Of a DNA stretch of 28,749 nucleotides, positions 8,221 through 17,561 are shown in pieces. Both the position numbers and the translations under genes were made by a program. Position 1 is the stretch's first letter; each line of letters begins with the position of its first letter. Origin of the DNA: an uncultured Porphyromonadaceae bacterium. GTDB lineage: Bacteria; Bacteroidota; Bacteroidia; Bacteroidales; Muribaculaceae. The notes under the pieces are model-generated. The model searched no databases. It was not told where the DNA came from and worked only from the letters and a program-made list of their open reading frames with translations. Location: NCBI GenBank assembly GCA_900547825.1, contig URII01000029.1, positions 1-28,749 of the forward strand. The letters run 5' to 3'.

Positions 8221-9106
8221 AAAAATAAAAGCATGGGTGGAGGCCGCACGCCCCCGTACACTTCCCGTCAGTGTGGCCGGTGTGGCCGGCGGATGCGCGT
8301 GCGCATGCACCTACAGCGGGCCGGATGCGCTTCTATTGCCTATGATATTGTGCTTGCTGTTCGCTTTGCTGGCACAGATAGCCTCCAATTTTGCCAATGA
8401 ATATTTCGATTACCGCGACGGTATAGATTCGCCGGGCCGCGTGGGGCCTCGCCGCGGTGTGACTGAGGGCGACATCTCTCCGCGGGCAATGGCTGCGGCC
8501 ACGCTTATCACTCTTGCGGCCGCTTGTTGTGTAGGCTTTCCGCTTGTGTATTGGGGCGGCTGGTGGATGGTTCCGGTAGGTGCCGCTGTTGCCATTGGTG
8601 TAGGTGCTTACAGTGCCGGGCCGTGGCCATTGTCGCGTCATGGGCTGGGAGAGGTAGCCGTGGTGGTGTTTTTCGGCATAGTGCCGGTCAACCTTACGTT
8701 CTATCTTTCTACAGGGGTGTTATGGTGGTGGCCTGCGGCAGCTGTGTCGGTGGGTATCGGGCTTATTGGCGCCAATGTGCTTATAGTCAATAATTACCGC
8801 GATTACGACGACGACCGGGCTGTTGGCAAGCACACACTCGCAGTTATTTTCGGGCGCCGTTCTATGGAATGGCTCTATCTTTTCAACGGGATAGCCGGTG
8901 TGGCTTTGTCGGTGCCCCTTTGGTGGCGCATAGGGTCTTTCTTGCTTCCGGTAGCTGCCGGATTCGCTGTTATGGAAGTTCTGATGTGGCGCGAGATGTG
9001 CCGCACGTCGGGCTCTTCCCTCAATAAATTTCTCGGCAAGACGGCCCGTATGTTGGTCATTTATTCCGCCGTTTTGGCCACTATATCCGCCAGTTTGGCC
9101 CTTTAA
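8213..9106 (+). CDS. menA: 1,4-dihydroxy-2-naphthoate polyprenyltransferase
   Basis: MenA attaches a polyprenyl chain to 1,4-dihydroxy-2-naphthoate in the inner membrane, giving demethylmenaquinone. The 297-residue protein is a UbiA-superfamily member with about eight to nine hydrophobic helices. Both Asp-rich prenyl-diphosphate/Mg sites are clear: NFANEYFDYRDGID from N59 through D70, and NNYRDYDDDRAVGKHT from N193. The N-terminal WVEAARPRTLPVSVAGVAGG is the usual MenA opening. Its ATG lies inside the last codons of the ATPase gene (8-base overlap), so it probably depends on the promoter at 6611-6647 and on translational coupling. No terminator is evident after it before the promoter at 9152. 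Confidence 0.95.
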   Translation: MDRKIKAWVEAARPRTLPVSVAGVAGGCACACTYSGPDALLLPMILCLLFALLAQIASNFANEYFDYRDGIDSPGRVGPRRGVTEGDISPRAMAAATLITLAAACCVGFPLVYWGGWWMVPVGAAVAIGVGAYSAGPWPLSRHGLGEVAVVVFFGIVPVNLTFYLSTGVLWWWPAAAVSVGIGLIGANVLIVNNYRDYDDDRAVGKHTLAVIFGRRSMEWLYLFNGIAGVALSVPLWWRIGSFLLPVAAGFAVMEVLMWREMCRTSGSSLNKFLGKTARMLVIYSAVLATISASLAL

Positions 9107-9151
9107 CACATTGTATGCCATAAACAGGAGGCTCCAATACAAAAAAATCCC

Positions 9152-9159
9152 TATCTTTG
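9152..9159 (+). promoter_or_regulatory. -7 promoter box of the DUF4493 lipoprotein operon
   Basis: TATCTTTG fits the TAnnTTTG consensus exactly and is followed by CA, as is common in Bacteroidales promoters. No good -33 TTTG is at the expected distance. Predicted transcription starts near 9165, giving a leader of about 54 bases before the ATG at 9219. This also rules out in-frame starts upstream of 9165. Confidence 0.7.
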
Positions 9160-9218
9160 CATCTTGTAAAAATTCTATCAGGAATATAATATATCATTGT
9201 CACATAAATAACAAGCAA

Positions 9219-11816
9219 ATGAAAAAAACGCAAATCATTTCCGGGCTTGCCATGAGCGCTATGCTTGTGGCGGTTACGGCCTGTAGCGATGACCGCGGAC
9301 CGGGCAGGGCCGGGGAAGGGCAGATATCGCCCGTACTCGACGTCGATGCCTCTGTGGTGCAGTCGCGGCAGTCACGTGCGGTTACAGGTATCGGCGACAT
9401 TACTGTCGATGATCTGGCTCTGAGTCTTGTGTCGGCTGACGGCACGGTAAACCGCACTTGGGCAGGAATCAGCGAATTTGACACTGATGAGGCATTCAAG
9501 GTAGGCGAATACACCATGACCGCCTCCTATGGCTCTCTTGAAGATGAAGGTTTTGAGAAACCCTATGTAACAGGATCGTCTGCCTTTACAGTAAGCGATA
9601 ACCGCACCACTGATGTGGCTTTGACGGCTTCTCTCGCCAACTCAATGGTTACGGTGACTTATACTGATGAGTTCCGTAATTATTTCTCGGCTTACAGCGC
9701 CCAGATCCATTCGGCCGGTGGTGCCCATGTGGATTATCCCGCTGAGGAGACACGTCCCGCCTACATGCGTCCGGGCAATATCGACATATTTGTGGATCTT
9801 ACACGTCCTACCGGTGAGTCGGTTACCCTTCAGCCCGCATCGTTCGTTGCCGAAGCTAAGCATCATTATACAGTCACGATTGACGTCAATGCATCTTCAG
9901 GCGGTGCCGGTACGGCTCAGCTTGTGATCAGCTTTGACGATACTGTGGCGCAGGAGGATGTGGTGATAGATCTTAGCGATGAACTGATGAATGCACCGGC
10001 CCCCACTATTGACGCTACCGGTTTCGGAGGCGGAAATTTCGAGATAACGGAAGGTTCGGGCGTTAACGTACCTTTGACGGCGTCGCTGCTCGCCCATGGC
10101 GGATTCAAATCTGTTACGCTTACAACCCAGTCAACCTCGCTGATAGCTCAGGGATGGCCGGCCGAAATTGATCTCATGGCGGCTACCGATGCGCAGAAAC
10201 AGACTCTAAAGAATCTCGGACTCAGCGTAAAGGGTCTCTGGCACAATCCTGAAAAAATGGCTATTGTGGACTTCACCGAGGCAGTGAAGCATATAGGATA
10301 TGTGGAGAATGACAATGCCTATGGCAACACTTCCACATTTACTCTGGTAGTCAAGGATGAGTTGACAAAAACGAGCGATCCCGTCACATTCTCCGTAAAT
10401 GTCGACCGCCTTTCGGTTGCGCTGGATAATGCTGCGGAACTGATCCTCGGCCAGTCAACGGCAGAGTTTGACCTTACCACCAATTATCCTGACGTAAAGA
10501 AGGATCTTACAGTGGAATACAGCAATGACCGCGGCACATGGAATGCAGCCCCTATTCAGGAAGTTGCCCCGAAATCCCGTTTGGCTTCCGACACCTATCG
10601 GGTTAAGGTTGCCATTCCGGAAAACGTCAACTCGCTGTGGCTCAGGGCTACCGTAGGCTCTGCACGCGGAAATGACTTGCAGATAGAACGCGTGATACCT
10701 GAATTCAAGATCGCCGCCACCGCCGGCGACATATGGGCCACAAAGGCTGTGGTGAAATTCGAAAGCACAGATGCGAGCCCTTCGGTGGTAGCTTCATCCG
10801 CCTCTATATATCTTGCCGAAGGTAACGGCGCATTCACAAAAGTCGCATCACCTGCTGTTTCAGGGGTTACCGCCACTGTAACAGGTCTTAAGCCGGGCAC
10901 CGAATACCGTATCAAGGCCAGCCTTACCGCTGATCCGGAGAATTGTCCCAATATCCTCGTATTCACCACAGAGGAGGCTGCGGCAGTGCCCAATGGCGAT
11001 TTCGAGAACCTCACCGAGACACGTAATGTCTCCTCAATGGAGCAGGGTGGCCCTTATACCCGTGTTCTGGTGTTTGGAAGCAATATGCAGAACCATGCCG
11101 CCTTCACAGTCAAGGAGCCTGTGGGGTGGGGATCGACCAACGATCTTACCTGCAATCTCGGTTCCTCCAGGCTGAACACCTGGTATGTGACCCCGTCGGT
11201 CTACAACACCTCGCTCTATTGGCTCAGCACCATAGCCACACAGGGTGGAATGGGCGGACAGAAAGAAACTCCCGATATCTATAAAGGCCTGTCGGCCCAT
11301 AACGGCAGCAATGCCATGGTTGTCCGCAACGTGTCGTGGGATCCTGCCGGTGCTGCTATTGAGGTGCACAAGAAAACTGCGGTTCCCGACGGATATTACA
11401 GCGAAAAGGTGCCTGCCACCTCACGTACATCGGCCGGACGTCTTTTCCTCGGATCATCGTCCAATGAAGGGGCTGCTTTCACCTCGCGTCCCGTATCGCT
11501 TACCTGCTGGTATAAGTATGTTAATGACGCGCAGGACACCTCGGAGAAAGGCATGGTCACCGTGACTGTTCTCAGCGGTGAGACTGTGATCGGTTCCGGC
11601 TCTGCGCTTGCTTCGGCTGTCAACGATTTCACTCAGCTAACAGTGCCCGTGACATATTCCAATACATCACTGAAAGCCACTAAAGTGAAAATATCCGTAA
11701 CATCGTCAAACCACACTTCCGAGGCCAATATCAAGACCACCGCATATGCCACACTCCATGAGCAGGCCAAGCGGGGTGCCATACTGACTATCGACAATCT
11801 CACCTTTAATTATTGA
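9219..11816 (+). CDS. DUF4493 lipoprotein with C-terminal PCMD-like domain (first of three)
   Basis: This 865-residue outer-membrane lipoprotein has a signal peptide ending in the lipobox VTAC (Cys22). The following SDD fits the Bacteroidetes surface-export signal, so the protein probably faces outward. A DUF4493 region spans about residues 30-250 (SRAV, then VGEYTMTASYG, ASLANSMVTVTYTD). Immunoglobulin-like and fibronectin-like segments follow to about 585 (VTGLKPGTEYRIKASL). A C-terminal domain from about 590, opening NGDFENL and ending GAILTIDNLTFNY, resembles the putative carbohydrate metabolism domain (PCMD, PF13201). The function of these families is not established, and carbohydrate or surface binding is only suggested by their domains. 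The open frame extends to 9111, but the promoter at 9152 and the signal peptide place the start at 9219. It is 8 bases from the next gene. Confidence 0.85.
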   Translation: MKKTQIISGLAMSAMLVAVTACSDDRGPGRAGEGQISPVLDVDASVVQSRQSRAVTGIGDITVDDLALSLVSADGTVNRTWAGISEFDTDEAFKVGEYTMTASYGSLEDEGFEKPYVTGSSAFTVSDNRTTDVALTASLANSMVTVTYTDEFRNYFSAYSAQIHSAGGAHVDYPAEETRPAYMRPGNIDIFVDLTRPTGESVTLQPASFVAEAKHHYTVTIDVNASSGGAGTAQLVISFDDTVAQEDVVIDLSDELMNAPAPTIDATGFGGGNFEITEGSGVNVPLTASLLAHGGFKSVTLTTQSTSLIAQGWPAEIDLMAATDAQKQTLKNLGLSVKGLWHNPEKMAIVDFTEAVKHIGYVENDNAYGNTSTFTLVVKDELTKTSDPVTFSVNVDRLSVALDNAAELILGQSTAEFDLTTNYPDVKKDLTVEYSNDRGTWNAAPIQEVAPKSRLASDTYRVKVAIPENVNSLWLRATVGSARGNDLQIERVIPEFKIAATAGDIWATKAVVKFESTDASPSVVASSASIYLAEGNGAFTKVASPAVSGVTATVTGLKPGTEYRIKASLTADPENCPNILVFTTEEAAAVPNGDFENLTETRNVSSMEQGGPYTRVLVFGSNMQNHAAFTVKEPVGWGSTNDLTCNLGSSRLNTWYVTPSVYNTSLYWLSTIATQGGMGGQKETPDIYKGLSAHNGSNAMVVRNVSWDPAGAAIEVHKKTAVPDGYYSEKVPATSRTSAGRLFLGSSSNEGAAFTSRPVSLTCWYKYVNDAQDTSEKGMVTVTVLSGETVIGSGSALASAVNDFTQLTVPVTYSNTSLKATKVKISVTSSNHTSEANIKTTAYATLHEQAKRGAILTIDNLTFNY

Positions 11817-11824
11817 AAACAGAA

Positions 11825-13162
11825 ATGAAACTCAAGATATTCTCATTATTCGCAGCCATCGCGGCCATGGCCTCGATGAGCTCATGCAGCGACAGCTGGA
11901 ACGGGGATCCGTCAGGCTCCTCCGACAAGGGTGATGTGTCGCTGGCTTCAATAGGCATTGATGTCAACGATGCCGAGCATGTGGTGTCGCGTGCCACTGT
12001 GGACGTGTCGGGATTTCAGGTAATTATAACCAACAAGACCACCGGCGCGGAAGCTGCTTCATGGCGGTATGCCGATATGCCCGAGATCTTTACCCTTCCC
12101 GTGGGCGATTATAAGGTAAATGTAGTGTCACATACCGAGCAGCCCAAGGCTGCCTGGGACTCCCCCTATTACAGTGGCGACAAAGAATTCTCAATCGTGG
12201 CCAACAAGCTCACCGAGGTGGGCACCGTAACATGCCGCCTCGCCAACCTTAAAGTGTCGATCCGTTATTCCGACAAGCTTCTTGCCGCAATCGACAATAA
12301 CGACGCCAAGGTGGACGTGAAGGTGAACGACAGCGATAATCTCAGCTTCCTCCCCGGCGAGACCCGCTCGGGCTACTATGAGGTGGTTGAGGGCAACACC
12401 ACCCTTGTGGCTGAATTCACCGGTACTATCAGCGGTAATGTGGAGACTATGCGCAAGGTCTATACCGACGATGTAAAGCCCGGCTACCATCGCATAATCA
12501 CTTTCTCGATAAAGACCGGCCCCGATATGCCTGAAGAGTCAGGTACTGTGAATCCGTCCGGTATCACCATTGACGCCACTGTGACTGATGTGGATGTAGA
12601 CGGCAACGTCATTATAAACGAGGGACACCTTCCCGACGATGACCGGCCCGGACATGAAGGCGGTGATGATCCCGGCCCAGGCCCGGTGGATCCCCCTGTG
12701 CTTGATTACAAATACATTGCCGGTGACGCCAATGTGGCGTTCGGAAGCAATGAGGTGAGCTTCACCGGCTCGCAGAATGCAGCTGAGTATGGCACGGCCG
12801 ACGGACAGAAGCGTGCCGAACTGTTTATCAAGGCTCCGGCAGGCATTGCCAAGCTGGTGGTTGACATTGATTCCAATGTGTTGGATGAATCTACGTTGGT
12901 AGGCGTTGGGCTGGCAAAGGAATTTGACCTTTGCGATCCGACCAATACTGTAAACGGCGATCTTACAGAGACTCTTAAGAATTTTGGATTCCCTGTCGGG
13001 GCTGAGGTGATTGACCAGACGGATCTGGAATTCAACATAAGCCAGTTCATGCCGTTGCTTTGCTTGTTGGGTGAGGGTACGCATACATTCAATCTGATTG
13101 TGACCGATAACTCCGGGCACACCGTGAAAGCAGCGTTCACTTTTATCACTCTTGCCAACTGA
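11825..13162 (+). CDS. DUF4493 lipoprotein, short form (second of three)
   Basis: This 445-residue lipoprotein has a signal peptide ending at lipobox MSSC (Cys21), again followed by SDS. The DUF4493 core (about 30-230) is the clearest of the three: VVSRATVDVSGFQVII, LPVGDYKVNVVSH, WDSPYYSGDKEFSI, LANLKVSIRYSDKLL. A Pro/Gly/Asp-rich linker (about 268-292) connects it to a C-terminal beta-rich domain that has no PCMD-like NGDFE motif, unlike its two neighbours. I do not recognise that last domain beyond its DUF4493-associated context. ATG 11825 was chosen because the signal peptide starts there. An in-frame TTG at 11813 would overlap the previous stop. It lies mid-operon, 22 bases before the third gene. 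Confidence 0.83.
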   Translation: MKLKIFSLFAAIAAMASMSSCSDSWNGDPSGSSDKGDVSLASIGIDVNDAEHVVSRATVDVSGFQVIITNKTTGAEAASWRYADMPEIFTLPVGDYKVNVVSHTEQPKAAWDSPYYSGDKEFSIVANKLTEVGTVTCRLANLKVSIRYSDKLLAAIDNNDAKVDVKVNDSDNLSFLPGETRSGYYEVVEGNTTLVAEFTGTISGNVETMRKVYTDDVKPGYHRIITFSIKTGPDMPEESGTVNPSGITIDATVTDVDVDGNVIINEGHLPDDDRPGHEGGDDPGPGPVDPPVLDYKYIAGDANVAFGSNEVSFTGSQNAAEYGTADGQKRAELFIKAPAGIAKLVVDIDSNVLDESTLVGVGLAKEFDLCDPTNTVNGDLTETLKNFGFPVGAEVIDQTDLEFNISQFMPLLCLLGEGTHTFNLIVTDNSGHTVKAAFTFITLAN

Positions 13163-13184
13163 TAACCCTTTAACCGATTGAATC

Positions 13185-15362
13185 ATGAATAAAATATTGA
13201 CAATAACAGCAGTCCTCGGCCTCTCAGCCTTTATGGCTGGCTGCTCCGACGACAATGATGTCATCGGCGGCGAGGGCGAAGGCAAAGTGCTGCTCCGCAC
13301 TTCGGTGAATACTGATGTGAAAGTGGTGTCACGTGCCACCGAAGAGGAGGAACTCGCATCATCCTGCATCGTATGGATCTCCAATGCCAATGGTGCCGTG
13401 CGCAAATATAATAAGGATAATCCTGTTCCCAATGGGACGTTTCCGCTTCTTTCAGGCCATTATATAGCCGAGGCCTGGGCCGGCGACAGCGTGCCCGCCA
13501 CATTCGATACAGCCCACCGCTATTTCAAGGGCCGTGAGGAGTTTACTGTGACCAAAGGCCAGACAGCCAAGGTCAACCTTGTGTGCCATGTGGCCAATGT
13601 GGTCACCTCGGTAGTATATGCTCCGGAGATAGACGATGTGCTCTTTGATTATACCATGAAGGTGGAGCACACAGGCGGCGAGCTGACTTTCGAGGGCCGT
13701 GACGACCGTAAGGGTTATTTCATGATGCCCAAGGGTGTCACATCCCTTACATGGACTCTCACCGGTACGGATATAAAGGGCAATCCTTTCACTAAGACCG
13801 GCGAGCTTTCAGGCGTGAAGCCTACCACCGAGTATAAGCTCAATGTGCGTTACAATCCTTCCACACAGGAAATTGGGGGAGGTATGATAGAGGTGGTTGT
13901 TGATGATACCCCTCTTGCCGAGATTGAGGACGAGATCACCATCACTGCCGCTCCCCGCGTCAACGGTGTAGGATTCAATATCGACAATCCTCTTTATAGT
14001 GAGCCGGGTGCGCTCGGAAACCGCTCTATATTCGTGTCGGCTGCCGCAGCGTTGACAATGGCCAAGGTCGAGTGTGACCGCTTTATGGAACTTGGCCTGT
14101 CGGGCAACGATTTCGATGTCCTTTCGCCCACCTACACCACATCGTTCAACGAGGAACTCAACAACGCAGGTGTATTCTCGTTCTACAATTATGATGCGGA
14201 AAGCGATGTGTCCTCTCTAAAAATGACATTTGAGGATACCTTCACATCGAAGATGACTTCCGGCACATACAGCCTCCGGTTCACCTTCACCGATGCTCTC
14301 GGCAAGACTACCGTCAAGACTCTTGAAATAGAACTCTCCGATGCGAAATCGGCTCCCGTGGAACTGGCGGCTGATGCTCCCACCACCTGGCCTACCGAGG
14401 CTACCATACAGGGTAACATACTGAAAGAGGGTGTGCAGGAGGCCGGTTTCAACTACCGTAAGAGTGGCGAATCGGCATGGACTTATGTGAAATACGAAGG
14501 TTCGGCGACAGTAGGCACTCCTTATGCCGTAAAACTCACCGGACTGACTCCCGGCGCCACTTATGAGTTCACCACTGTGGCCGACGGTGAGGCATCGCAG
14601 AAAGTCAACACTTTCACCACCGAAGCCGCACTTCAGCTTAAGAATGCCGGTTTTGAGGACTGGAATACCTCTACCAAGGCTTATCTGCTTTGCAGCAATG
14701 AGTCCGACATGTATTGGGATTCGGGCAACCACGGTTCTGCAACCATGAATGTCAACATCACCACACCCACGGATGCTTTGAAAAATTCCGGAAGTTATGC
14801 AGCTGACCTCAAGTCGCAGTTTGTGGCATTGTTCGGAATCGGCAAGCTGGCCGCAGGCAATATGTTTGTAGGCAAATATCTAGAGACCGAAGGTACAGAT
14901 GGCCTGTTAGGCTGGGGCCGTTCGTTCAATTCCCGTCCCAAGGGATTGAAAGGACATATACGTTACGTCCCCGTAACTGTGGATCAGGTCAAGACCAATC
15001 CTGCCGGAATGGCCAAGGGTGATATGGATCAGGGCTCTGTATTCATAGCTCTGCTTGACAACACTACCGAAACGGTAACAACAAACAAGGGAACCTATAC
15101 ATGGCCTGTCATTATCCGTACGAAGGAACAGAAGTTCTTTAATTCGGAAGCGGCCAATATAATCGGCTACGGTGAGAAGATATTTACCGAGGCTACGGCC
15201 GGTAGCGGATTGGTTGAATTCTATATCCCTATCGATTACCGCTCGCTTGACCGCAAGGTCTACAATATAGCCGTGGTATTCTCGGCCAGCCGTTACGGCG
15301 ATTACTTTACCGGTGGAAGCGGTTCGGAGATGATAGTCGACGATATCGAACTTGTCTACTGA
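13185..15362 (+). CDS. DUF4493 lipoprotein with C-terminal PCMD domain (third of three)
   Basis: This 725-residue lipoprotein has lipobox MAGC (Cys20) followed by SDD. DUF4493 occupies about residues 30-240 (VVSRATEEEEL, LLSGHYIAEAWAGDS, HVANVVTSVVYAPEIDD). A fibronectin-like segment with LTGLTPGATYEFTTV lies near 390-480. The PCMD domain spans about 485-725, starting NAGFEDWN and ending GSEMIVDDIELVY, and is more canonical than in the first paralogue. It is probably exposed at the cell surface. No SusC/SusD pair or glycoside hydrolase accompanies the operon in view, so a substrate cannot be proposed. A strong hairpin follows 22 bases after the stop. Confidence 0.85.
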   Translation: MNKILTITAVLGLSAFMAGCSDDNDVIGGEGEGKVLLRTSVNTDVKVVSRATEEEELASSCIVWISNANGAVRKYNKDNPVPNGTFPLLSGHYIAEAWAGDSVPATFDTAHRYFKGREEFTVTKGQTAKVNLVCHVANVVTSVVYAPEIDDVLFDYTMKVEHTGGELTFEGRDDRKGYFMMPKGVTSLTWTLTGTDIKGNPFTKTGELSGVKPTTEYKLNVRYNPSTQEIGGGMIEVVVDDTPLAEIEDEITITAAPRVNGVGFNIDNPLYSEPGALGNRSIFVSAAAALTMAKVECDRFMELGLSGNDFDVLSPTYTTSFNEELNNAGVFSFYNYDAESDVSSLKMTFEDTFTSKMTSGTYSLRFTFTDALGKTTVKTLEIELSDAKSAPVELAADAPTTWPTEATIQGNILKEGVQEAGFNYRKSGESAWTYVKYEGSATVGTPYAVKLTGLTPGATYEFTTVADGEASQKVNTFTTEAALQLKNAGFEDWNTSTKAYLLCSNESDMYWDSGNHGSATMNVNITTPTDALKNSGSYAADLKSQFVALFGIGKLAAGNMFVGKYLETEGTDGLLGWGRSFNSRPKGLKGHIRYVPVTVDQVKTNPAGMAKGDMDQGSVFIALLDNTTETVTTNKGTYTWPVIIRTKEQKFFNSEAANIIGYGEKIFTEATAGSGLVEFYIPIDYRSLDRKVYNIAVVFSASRYGDYFTGGSGSEMIVDDIELVY

Positions 15363-15384
15363 CAATTTCACACTTAATATATTT

Positions 15385-15418
15385 GCGGGGCTTCCGGTAC
15401 AATATCCGGAGGCCCCGC
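15385..15418 (+). terminator. terminator hairpin of the DUF4493 operon
   Basis: A 13-bp GC-rich stem (GCGGGGCTTCCGG at 15385-15397 with CCGGAGGCCCCGC at 15406-15418, one T-G wobble) has an 8-base loop. It lacks a long T run afterwards, so termination efficiency is uncertain. It separates the operon from the glgB promoter. Confidence 0.7.
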
Positions 15419-15475
15419 ATTGCGTGCGGGGTCATAGTTTTCGCGGCTCCGATGGTAAATGTCCGAAAAAAAAGT

Positions 15476-15483
15476 TACCTTTG
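15476..15483 (+). promoter_or_regulatory. -7 promoter box of the glgB operon
   Basis: TACCTTTG matches TAnnTTTG exactly. The predicted start near 15489 leaves a leader of about 36 bases to the ATG at 15525. It excludes the upstream in-frame ATG at 15459 as the glgB start. No convincing -33 element is visible. Confidence 0.7.
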
Positions 15484-15524
15484 TGTACGGAATAAAATTT
15501 ACTCACTACATAGATTATTTTGCG

Positions 15525-17549
15525 ATGAAACCGCTTGCTATTATAAAGAACGACCCGTGGCTTGAGCCTTATGCCGATGCCATTAACGGTCGTCACAACG
15601 ATGCTGTAAACAAAGAGAAAGAACTTACATCCGAGGCCGGATCGCTTGATGCGTTTGCCAACGCACATAATTATTTCGGACTTCACCGCACCGAAAAAGG
15701 GTGGGTGTTCCGTGAATGGGCGCCCAATGCCAAGGAGATCACCCTTATAGGCGATTTCTCGCGGTGGAAAGAGTATTTGAAATACCGGCTGAAACGTAAG
15801 GATGGAGGAGTGTGGGAACTCAGGCTCCCTGCCGATGCTATCCATCACGGTGATCTGTACAAGATGATAGTGCGTTGGAATGGAGGAGAGGGTGAGCGCA
15901 TTCCCGCTTATGCCACCCGTGTGGTTCAGGATGAGGCCACCAAAGTGTTCTCCGCTCAGGTGTGGGAGCCGCCCAAGCCTTATAAATGGGCTGTAAAGCG
16001 ATTTACTCCCGACACAAAGCCCCTTATGATCTATGAATGCCACATAGGTATGGCGCAGGACAAGGAGGGCGTGGGCACTTACACCGAGTTCCGCGACAAT
16101 GTGCTGCCCCGTATAGCTGCCGACGGCTATAACTGCATACAGATAATGGCTATCCAGGAGCATCCCTACTACGGTTCGTTCGGCTATCATGTGTCGAGTT
16201 TCTTTGCGGCTTCAAGCCGTTTCGGCACTCCCGAGGAGCTGAAATCGCTTATTGACAAGGCTCACGAACTCGGCATAGCCGTGATCATGGATATAGTGCA
16301 TTCACATGCCGTGAAAAACGAAGTGGAGGGCCTCGGACGTTTCGACGGAAGCTATGACCTCTATTTCTACGGCGACCACAGGCGCGAGCATCCGGCATGG
16401 GATTCGCTCTGTTTTGACTATGGCAAGAACTCGGTGTTGCATTTCCTGTTGAGCAACTGCAAATACTGGCTCACGGAATATAAGTTCGACGGTTTCCGTT
16501 TCGACGGCGTCACCTCCATGCTTTATTACAACCATGGTCTCGGACAGGCATTCGGAGGCTATGGCGACTATTACAACGGCGGTCAGGACACCAATGCCAT
16601 AACTTACCTTACGCTTGCCAACAAGCTCATACATGAAATAAATCCGAGGGCCATAACCATTGCCGAGGAAATGAGCGGAATGCCGGGACTGGCTTTGCCT
16701 TTCAAGGAGGGTGGCATAGGTTTCGACTACCGTATGGCCATGGGTGTGCCCGACTACTGGATAAAGCTGCTCAAGGAGAAGAAGGACGAGGACTGGCACC
16801 CCACATCCATATTCTGGGAACTGACCAACCGCCGCGCCGACGAGAAGACTATATCCTATGTCGAGAGCCATGATCAGGCGCTCGTGGGTGACAAGACGGT
16901 GATATTCCGCCTTATCGACGACCATATGTACTGGCACATGATGCGCGGCGACCACGACATGGTTGTGGAGCGCGGCATGGCGCTGCACAAGATGATACGC
17001 CTTGTCACCGCATCGACCATCAACGGTGGCTATCTCAACTTCATGGGCAATGAATTCGGCCATCCCGAATGGATCGACTTCCCGCGCGAAGGCAACGGAT
17101 GGAGCTATAAATACGCCCGTCGTCAATGGAGCCTTGTGGATGACGAGAAACTGAAATACGGTTTCCTCAATGAGTGGGACAACGCTATGGTGCATCTCAT
17201 AGCCGATGTTTACAATTTCCAGGCGTTGCCGGTGGAGAAACTTTGGGAGAAGGACGACGACCAGGTGCTTGCGTTCAAACGCGGCCCGCTTGTGTTCGTG
17301 TTCAACTTCAATCCGTTCAAATCCTTTACCGATTACGGCATACTCGCTCCCGGAGGGGTCTACGATGTAGTGCTGTCGAGCGATGACGAGGAGTTCGGCG
17401 GATATGGCAATGTCAACAAGACAGTAGAGCACATGACTCTGCGCGATCCGCTTTATGCCCCTCACGGAGTGGAATGGCTTAAACTCTACCTCCCTGCCCG
17501 CTGTTGTATGGTGCTGAAAGAGCGCCGCCATGTTGTTTCTGAAAAATAA
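15525..17549 (+). CDS. glgB: 1,4-alpha-glucan branching enzyme (GH13_8 type)
   Basis: The enzyme introduces alpha-1,6 branches into glycogen-like glucan in the cytoplasm. The 674-residue protein has an N-terminal CBM48 domain (WVFREWAPNAKEITLIGDFSRW) and a GH13 barrel. The likely catalytic residues are Asp327 (FRFDGVTSM), Glu381 (IAEEMSG) and Asp450 (ESHDQ). The length and the motifs GNEFGHPEWIDFPREGN and FNFNP are those of the eukaryote-like branching enzymes common in Bacteroidetes rather than the longer E. coli form. The start at 15525 follows from the promoter at 15476 and gives the usual MKPLAIIKNDPWLEPY opening. Only 12 bases separate it from the LegB-like gene, with no terminator between, so it seems to lead a four-gene operon with nonulosonate genes, an unusual pairing. 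Confidence 0.95.
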   Translation: MKPLAIIKNDPWLEPYADAINGRHNDAVNKEKELTSEAGSLDAFANAHNYFGLHRTEKGWVFREWAPNAKEITLIGDFSRWKEYLKYRLKRKDGGVWELRLPADAIHHGDLYKMIVRWNGGEGERIPAYATRVVQDEATKVFSAQVWEPPKPYKWAVKRFTPDTKPLMIYECHIGMAQDKEGVGTYTEFRDNVLPRIAADGYNCIQIMAIQEHPYYGSFGYHVSSFFAASSRFGTPEELKSLIDKAHELGIAVIMDIVHSHAVKNEVEGLGRFDGSYDLYFYGDHRREHPAWDSLCFDYGKNSVLHFLLSNCKYWLTEYKFDGFRFDGVTSMLYYNHGLGQAFGGYGDYYNGGQDTNAITYLTLANKLIHEINPRAITIAEEMSGMPGLALPFKEGGIGFDYRMAMGVPDYWIKLLKEKKDEDWHPTSIFWELTNRRADEKTISYVESHDQALVGDKTVIFRLIDDHMYWHMMRGDHDMVVERGMALHKMIRLVTASTINGGYLNFMGNEFGHPEWIDFPREGNGWSYKYARRQWSLVDDEKLKYGFLNEWDNAMVHLIADVYNFQALPVEKLWEKDDDQVLAFKRGPLVFVFNFNPFKSFTDYGILAPGGVYDVVLSSDDEEFGGYGNVNKTVEHMTLRDPLYAPHGVEWLKLYLPARCCMVLKERRHVVSEK

Positions 17550-17561
17550 ATTTGTCCACTC

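Noticed and set aside
12539..13432. A 297-codon minus-strand frame across two DUF4493 genes
   Set aside because: It spans the gap and the 5' end of the third lipoprotein gene, both clearly coding on the plus strand, and shows no protein family features.
15459..15524. Longer glgB N-terminus starting at the ATG at 15459
   Set aside because: That ATG lies upstream of the -7 box at 15476 and would not be in the transcript. The family's usual N-terminus begins at 15525.
16302..17531. A 409-codon open frame antisense to glgB
   Set aside because: It is the complement of strongly conserved GH13 sequence, has no recognisable domain or promoter, and is His/Val-rich as expected for a shadow frame.
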